Origin: an uncultured Faecalibacterium sp.
Lineage (GTDB): Bacteria; Bacillota; Clostridia; Oscillospirales; Ruminococcaceae
Length of the DNA: 9,425 nt
Direction: 5' to 3'
Assembly (NCBI GenBank): GCA_945982465.1
Contig: CAMFSB010000043.1
Span: 1-9,425, forward strand
The notes beneath the pieces are model-generated. The model did not search any database, was not told where the DNA came from, and saw nothing but the letters and a program-made list of their open reading frames with translations. The first letter of the stretch is position 1, and every line of letters begins with the position of its first letter. Shown in pieces: positions 5,530 to 9,425 of this stretch. Position numbers and translations under genes: made by a program.

Positions 5530-7365
5530 ATGGAGCAGCAAAGCAAACCCCAAAAAAAGCATACGGCGGCAGCCCTGTTGTGGCGCTTCATGCGCGGCAG
5601 CCGGGCCTGCTTTGCGGGCGGCGCGCTGGCCACGGTGGGCGTGACGCTGCTGGATCTGCTGCGCCCGCAGATCATCCGCGTTACCATCGACGCTGTGCTG
5701 GGCGAGGAGAGCGCCAGCCTGCCGCGCACGGCCGCCGCTGTGCTGGAACTGCTGGGCGGGCGGGAAGTGCTGCGCGCCCACCTGTGGCTGGCGGCGCTGG
5801 CGGTCATCGCGGTGGCGCTGCTGGCCGCGGTGTGCAAATACCTGGCCACCTGGTTCAATACCAAAGCGGCCGAAACGCTGGTGCAGACCATGCGCAACGC
5901 CCTGTTTGACCATATCCAGCACCTGCCCTTTGCGTGGCACATGCAAAACCAGACCGGCGATATCATTCAGCGCTGCACCACCGACGTGGAAAACACCAAG
6001 CAGTTTGTCAGCGAGCAGCTGGTCAACGTGTTCCGCATCGTGGTGCTGCTGGTGCTGTCGCTGGCGTTCATGCTGTCGATGAACGTAAAGCTGACGCTGG
6101 CTGCGGCGGTGCTGTTCCCGGTGATCATCCTGTTTTCGCTGCTGTTCCACAGCCGGATGAGCGGGCTGTACCAGGAATGCGACGAAAACGAGGGCCTGCT
6201 TTCCACCTATGCGCAGGAAAACCTGACCGGCGCGCGGGTGGTGCGGGCGTTCGGCCGCGAACAATACGAGAAAGACCGCTTTGAAAAACAGAACAATGTG
6301 TATACCGACACCTGGATGAAGCTGTGCCGGCTGCTTTCGGCCTTTTGGGGCACGGGCGATGTGCTTTCGGGGCTGCAGGTGCTGGTGATGCTGGTGTACG
6401 GCACGGCCCTGTGCGTGGGCGGTGAGCTGACCAGCGGCGAGCTGGTGGCCTTTATCAGCTACAACGCCATGCTGATGTGGCCGGTGCGCACGCTGGGCCG
6501 CATGATCGCCGACCTGAGCAAGACCGGCGTGGCGCTGGGCCGCATTGACTATATTCTGGCCTCGCCCGTGGAGGCGGACGCGCCCGGCGCGCTGACCCCG
6601 CCCATGGACCGGGATATCTGCTTTGAGCATGTGCGCTTTGGCTACGGCCCGGCGGACGCTGCCCCCGTGCTGGACGATGTGAGCTTTACCATCCCCGCCC
6701 ATACCACCATCGGCATTCTGGGCGGCACGGGCAGCGGCAAAAGCACGCTGATGCACCTGCTCAACCGGCTGTACGAGCTGCCCGAGGGCTGCGGCCGCAT
6801 CACCATCGGCGGCGTGCCCGTGGGCCAGATCAAGGCCGGCTGGCTGCGCAGCCACATCGGCATGGTGCTGCAGGAGCCGTTTTTGTTCTCGCGCACCATC
6901 GGGGAGAACATTGGCATCGCCCGCGACGGCCTGACCGAGGAAGAACTGCGCGCCGCCGCCCGCACCGCCTGCCTGGACGACGCCGTGCAGGAGTTTGCCC
7001 AGGGATACGATACCATGGTGGGCGAGCGGGGCGTGACCCTTTCGGGCGGGCAGAAGCAGCGGGTGGCCATTGCCCGCACGCTGACGCAGCAAACGCCCAT
7101 CCTGGTATTTGACGATTCGCTTTCGGCCGTGGACGCCGAGACCGACGCGAAGATCCGCGCCGGGCTGCGCGCTGCCCAGGGCAACGCCACCGTGGTGCTG
7201 ATCTCGCACCGGGTTACCACCCTGATGCACGCGGACCAGATCCTGGTGCTGGACAAGGGCCGCGTGGCCCAGCTGGGCACTCACCGGCAGCTTTTGGCGC
7301 AGCCGGGCATTTACCGCGAGATCTACAACATTCAGCAGCAGAACGCCGGGGAGGTGACGGTATGA
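5530..7365 (+). CDS. ABC exporter half-transporter, degenerate-site subunit (BmrC/LmrC-like)
   Basis: The 611-residue protein joins a six-span membrane domain (roughly 24-44, 85-104, 162-182, 188-208, 272-292 and 300-318) to an ATPase domain (about 362-600). Motifs are the A-loop Y372, Walker A 'GGTGSGKST' (398-406), Q-loop Q448, an intact signature 'LSGGQ' (504-508), Walker B ending in D528 and the switch H560. The residue after the Walker B aspartate is D529 in 'FDDS' instead of the catalytic glutamate. This is the mark of the degenerate half of heterodimeric exporters such as BmrCD, LmrCD and TM287/288. Its stop overlaps the start of the next gene as ATGA, so the two halves should be made in equal amounts. 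It is an integral membrane protein working as an exporter. Substrates of such pairs range over drugs, lipids and peptides, and nothing here narrows it. The flanking genes give no clear link. Confidence 0.94.
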   Translation: MEQQSKPQKKHTAAALLWRFMRGSRACFAGGALATVGVTLLDLLRPQIIRVTIDAVLGEESASLPRTAAAVLELLGGREVLRAHLWLAALAVIAVALLAAVCKYLATWFNTKAAETLVQTMRNALFDHIQHLPFAWHMQNQTGDIIQRCTTDVENTKQFVSEQLVNVFRIVVLLVLSLAFMLSMNVKLTLAAAVLFPVIILFSLLFHSRMSGLYQECDENEGLLSTYAQENLTGARVVRAFGREQYEKDRFEKQNNVYTDTWMKLCRLLSAFWGTGDVLSGLQVLVMLVYGTALCVGGELTSGELVAFISYNAMLMWPVRTLGRMIADLSKTGVALGRIDYILASPVEADAPGALTPPMDRDICFEHVRFGYGPADAAPVLDDVSFTIPAHTTIGILGGTGSGKSTLMHLLNRLYELPEGCGRITIGGVPVGQIKAGWLRSHIGMVLQEPFLFSRTIGENIGIARDGLTEEELRAAARTACLDDAVQEFAQGYDTMVGERGVTLSGGQKQRVAIARTLTQQTPILVFDDSLSAVDAETDAKIRAGLRAAQGNATVVLISHRVTTLMHADQILVLDKGRVAQLGTHRQLLAQPGIYREIYNIQQQNAGEVTV

Positions 7366-9191
7366 CCCAGCGGCAAACAAAACAGGCGGCCGGGCCGCGC
7401 CTGTCCTGGTTCGGCCTGCCGAAGCTGGCGCCCTATCTGCGGCCGTACCGCGGCGTGTTCGTGACCATGCTGGCCATGGGCTTTCTGGGCAGTGCGGGCG
7501 ACGTGATCCTGCCGCTGTTCCAGCAGTACGCGCTGGATACCTTTGTGGCCGGGCAGACATTGCGCGGCGTGGGGGTGTTTGCGGCCGTTTACATCGCCGT
7601 GCTGGCGGTGCAGGTGGTGCTGAACACGTTGGCGGCCTACCGGGCCTGCGAGGCCGAAATGTACATTGGGCGCGATCTGCGCCGCGCGGCGTTCAACCAC
7701 CTGCAAACGCTGTCGCTGGCCTACTTCAACGCCAACAGCGTGGGCTACATCCACGCCCGCGTGATGAGCGATACCGAGCGCATCGGCGGCATGCTGGCGT
7801 GGGGCTGCATGGACAGCGTGTGGCATGGCTCCTACATCGTGGGCGCGGGGGCCGGCATGCTGCTCCACACCTGGACGCTGGCGCTGGGGGTGCCTGTGCC
7901 GGCGCCGGTGGTGGCGGGGGCTTCGGCCTATTTCCAAAAAAAGCTGCTGGCGCTCAACCGCCGCGTGCGCGAGATCAACTCCCGCATCACCGGGGGCTTC
8001 AACGAGGGTATTACCGGCGCAAAGACCACGAAGACTTTGGTCATTGAGGAGAAAATGCAGGCCGGCTTTGAAACAACCACCCGCGAAATGCACGCCGCGG
8101 CCGTGCGCGCGGGCCGGGTGCGGGCGGCGTTCCAGTCGGCCATCAGCTTTTCGGCGGCGCTGGCGCTGGCTTTGGTGCTGTGGCGCGGCGGCCTGCTCAC
8201 GCTGGAGGGCGTGCTGACGGTGGGCACGCTGTCGGTGTTCATGTCCTACGCGCAGGGGCTGATGGAGCCGATCCAGTGGATCGTGAACGTGCTGGCGAAC
8301 CTGGCTACCATTCAGGTGAACATCGAACGGTTCGACAAGCTGATGCGCACCGAGCCCAACGTGCAGGACGCCCCCGAGGTGATCGCTGCCTACGGCGACT
8401 GCTTTGACCCCAAGCTCGAAAACTGGGAGCCGCTGCACGGCGACGTGGAGTTTGAGCATGTGACCTTCCGCTACCCGGACGGCGAGGAGACCGTGCTGGA
8501 GGACTTCTGCCTGAAGGTGCCGCAGGGCACCAACGTGGCCATTGTGGGCGAGACCGGCGCGGGCAAGTCCACGCTGGTCAACCTGGCCTGCCGCTTTTTT
8601 GAGCCCACCGAGGGCCGGGTGCTGATCGACGGCGTGGACGTGCGTGCGCGCAGCCAACTGTGGCTGCACCGGCACATCGGCTATGTGCTGCAAACGCCGC
8701 ACCTGTTTTCGGGCACCGTGCTGGAAAATTTGAGATACGGAAACCCCAATGCCACCATGGAGCAGATCGAAGCGGCGGTGCGGGCCGTGCACGCCGAAGA
8801 AATGATCGCCCGCATGCCCAAGGGCTACGACAGCGATGTGGGCGAGGGTGGCGACCTGCTTTCCACCGGCGAAAAGCAGCTGCTCAGCTTTGCCCGCGCC
8901 ATTCTGGCCGACCCGCGCATTTTTGTGCTGGACGAGGCCACCAGCAGCGTGGACACCCGCACCGAGCAGGCCATCCAGCAGGCGATAGAAACGCTGATGC
9001 AGGGCCGCACCAGCTTTGTTATCGCCCACCGGCTTTCCACCATCCGCCACGCGGATGTGATCCTGGTGGTGCAGGACGGCCGCATCGTGGAGCGCGGCAC
9101 CCACAGCGAGCTGCTGGCCCAAAAGGGCTATTACCATAAGCTGTATACCCGCCAATATGAGGAGCAGCTTTCGGCGCAGGTGCTGCGCTGA
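7362..9191 (+). CDS. ABC exporter half-transporter, catalytic-site subunit (BmrD/LmrD-like)
   Basis: This 609-residue protein is the partner of the preceding gene: a membrane domain (spans roughly 31-52, 70-92, 150-170, 172-190, 258-275 and 283-300), then an ATPase domain (about 360-600). Motifs are the A-loop Y371, Walker A 'GETGAGKST' (396-404), Q444, Walker B D524 followed by catalytic E525 ('VLDEA'), and H556. Its signature is altered to 'LSTGEK' (500-505). Paired with D529 of the partner, this forms the non-hydrolysing ATP site, while E525 plus the partner's LSGGQ forms the active one. A loop of about 30 residues before the ATPase domain ('AYGDCFDPKLENWEP', 343-357) is, as I recall, usual in clostridial relatives. 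ATG 7362 overlaps the upstream stop by four bases and has GGGGAGG seven bases before it. The gene ends 76 bases before a terminator hairpin. Confidence 0.94.
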   Translation: MTQRQTKQAAGPRLSWFGLPKLAPYLRPYRGVFVTMLAMGFLGSAGDVILPLFQQYALDTFVAGQTLRGVGVFAAVYIAVLAVQVVLNTLAAYRACEAEMYIGRDLRRAAFNHLQTLSLAYFNANSVGYIHARVMSDTERIGGMLAWGCMDSVWHGSYIVGAGAGMLLHTWTLALGVPVPAPVVAGASAYFQKKLLALNRRVREINSRITGGFNEGITGAKTTKTLVIEEKMQAGFETTTREMHAAAVRAGRVRAAFQSAISFSAALALALVLWRGGLLTLEGVLTVGTLSVFMSYAQGLMEPIQWIVNVLANLATIQVNIERFDKLMRTEPNVQDAPEVIAAYGDCFDPKLENWEPLHGDVEFEHVTFRYPDGEETVLEDFCLKVPQGTNVAIVGETGAGKSTLVNLACRFFEPTEGRVLIDGVDVRARSQLWLHRHIGYVLQTPHLFSGTVLENLRYGNPNATMEQIEAAVRAVHAEEMIARMPKGYDSDVGEGGDLLSTGEKQLLSFARAILADPRIFVLDEATSSVDTRTEQAIQQAIETLMQGRTSFVIAHRLSTIRHADVILVVQDGRIVERGTHSELLAQKGYYHKLYTRQYEEQLSAQVLR

Positions 9192-9267
9192 CCGGCCGCA
9201 CTGCCCGCTGGGGGGGCGCAAAACAAAAAGGGCGATGCGCCGTATATCCGGATGCACGTAAACAGTG

Positions 9268-9306
9268 GATCCTCCGCATGGTGTTGACCATGCGAAGGAT
9301 CATTTT
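9268..9306 (+). terminator. Intrinsic terminator of the ABC exporter operon
   Basis: The arms GATCCTCCGCATGGT (9268-9282) and ACCATGCGAAGGATC (9287-9301) form a 15-bp stem with one mismatch and a GTTG loop, followed by ATTTT (9302-9306). On the opposite strand the run after the stem is weaker, but it could serve a convergent gene. Confidence 0.8.
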
Positions 9307-9317
9307 CTGCACGTTCT

Positions 9318-9425
9318 TCAAATCTGCCGCGGCGAGTCCATCAGGGATAACCGCTTCAGCGCCGCAAGGGACGCGGCCATCCTGACGGGACAAGGCGCCG
9401 CGCCAATCTCAATCAGTCGGCCTCT
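9318..9425 (-). CDS. Possible 3' end of a convergent gene (cut by window)
   Basis: A minus-strand frame is open from the window edge for 35 codons and stops with TGA at 9320-9318, 17 bases before the hairpin at 9301-9268. That is where a convergent gene would be expected to end. The residues (beginning 'RGRLIEIGAAPCPVRM') match no family I recognise. Another minus-strand frame and a plus-strand frame are also open here because of the high GC. Treat this as a placement guess only; the stretch may be non-coding. Confidence 0.2.
   Translation of the reverse strand, partial: RGRLIEIGAAPCPVRMAASLAALKRLSLMDSPRQI

Noticed and set aside
5476..7560. Long minus-strand frame opposite the first ABC gene
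   Set aside because: Composition is His/Gln/Arg/Ala-rich without motifs, while the plus strand encodes a complete ABC exporter with every expected motif.
1..9425. CRISPR arrays, tRNA or rRNA genes, insertion sequences, phage or toxin-antitoxin genes
   Set aside because: No regularly spaced repeats, cloverleaf-like sequences, transposase motifs or phage proteins were seen on either strand.

Overview
The window looks like a piece of a GC-rich, low-complexity-free chromosome from a Gram-positive Clostridia-type bacterium. My best guess is the Oscillospiraceae/Ruminococcaceae group that includes Gemmiger, Subdoligranulum and Faecalibacterium. The grounds are the high GC, consensus sigma-A-like promoters, strong GGAGG ribosome binding sites, a BmrCD-like heterodimeric ABC exporter, and a hybrid sensor kinase fused to an ABC-type substrate-binding domain. 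The taxonomy is an inference, because no rRNA or other marker is present.

Layout. Positions 1-2322 (+) hold the 3' part of a large hybrid histidine kinase: extracytoplasmic substrate-binding-like domain, one membrane span, HisKA, HATPase, a degenerate receiver and an intact receiver. It ends at a perfect 16-bp hairpin (2331-2366) shared with a convergent minus-strand operon. Read on the minus strand, that operon runs from a promoter at 5395-5367 through a leader with its own terminator-like hairpin. It encodes a PP-loop sugar amidotransferase (WbuX/WbpG/PseA type, 5216-3843), a HisF-like ammonia-channel barrel (3776-3009) and a HisH-like glutaminase (3012-2387). The HisH gene is broken as read: its two halves lie in different frames, and the segment that should carry the nucleophilic cysteine is absent. 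A second terminator-like hairpin lies between wbuX and hisF.

Divergent from this operon, across a 313-bp intergenic region, a clear TTGACA promoter (5434-5462) drives two overlapping genes (5530-7365 and 7362-9191). They encode the two halves of a heterodimeric ABC exporter. The halves show the classic asymmetry of one degenerate and one consensus ATP site. A hairpin with a T-run at 9268-9306 ends that operon. The last about 120 bases carry no recognisable gene, although a short open frame on the minus strand could be the 3' end of a convergent gene.

How it fits together. In the described WbpG/HisH2/HisF2 systems, HisH frees ammonia from glutamine, HisF conducts it, and the PP-loop enzyme uses ATP to convert an N-acyl group on a nucleotide-linked sugar to an amidino group. 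Here the set stands alone with its own promoter rather than inside a visible polysaccharide cluster. Its HisF has lost one catalytic aspartate of the histidine-pathway cyclase but keeps the ammonia gate. Its glutaminase is either a true pseudogene or damaged by a sequencing or assembly error in a very GC-rich stretch. Deciding between these is the most valuable follow-up.
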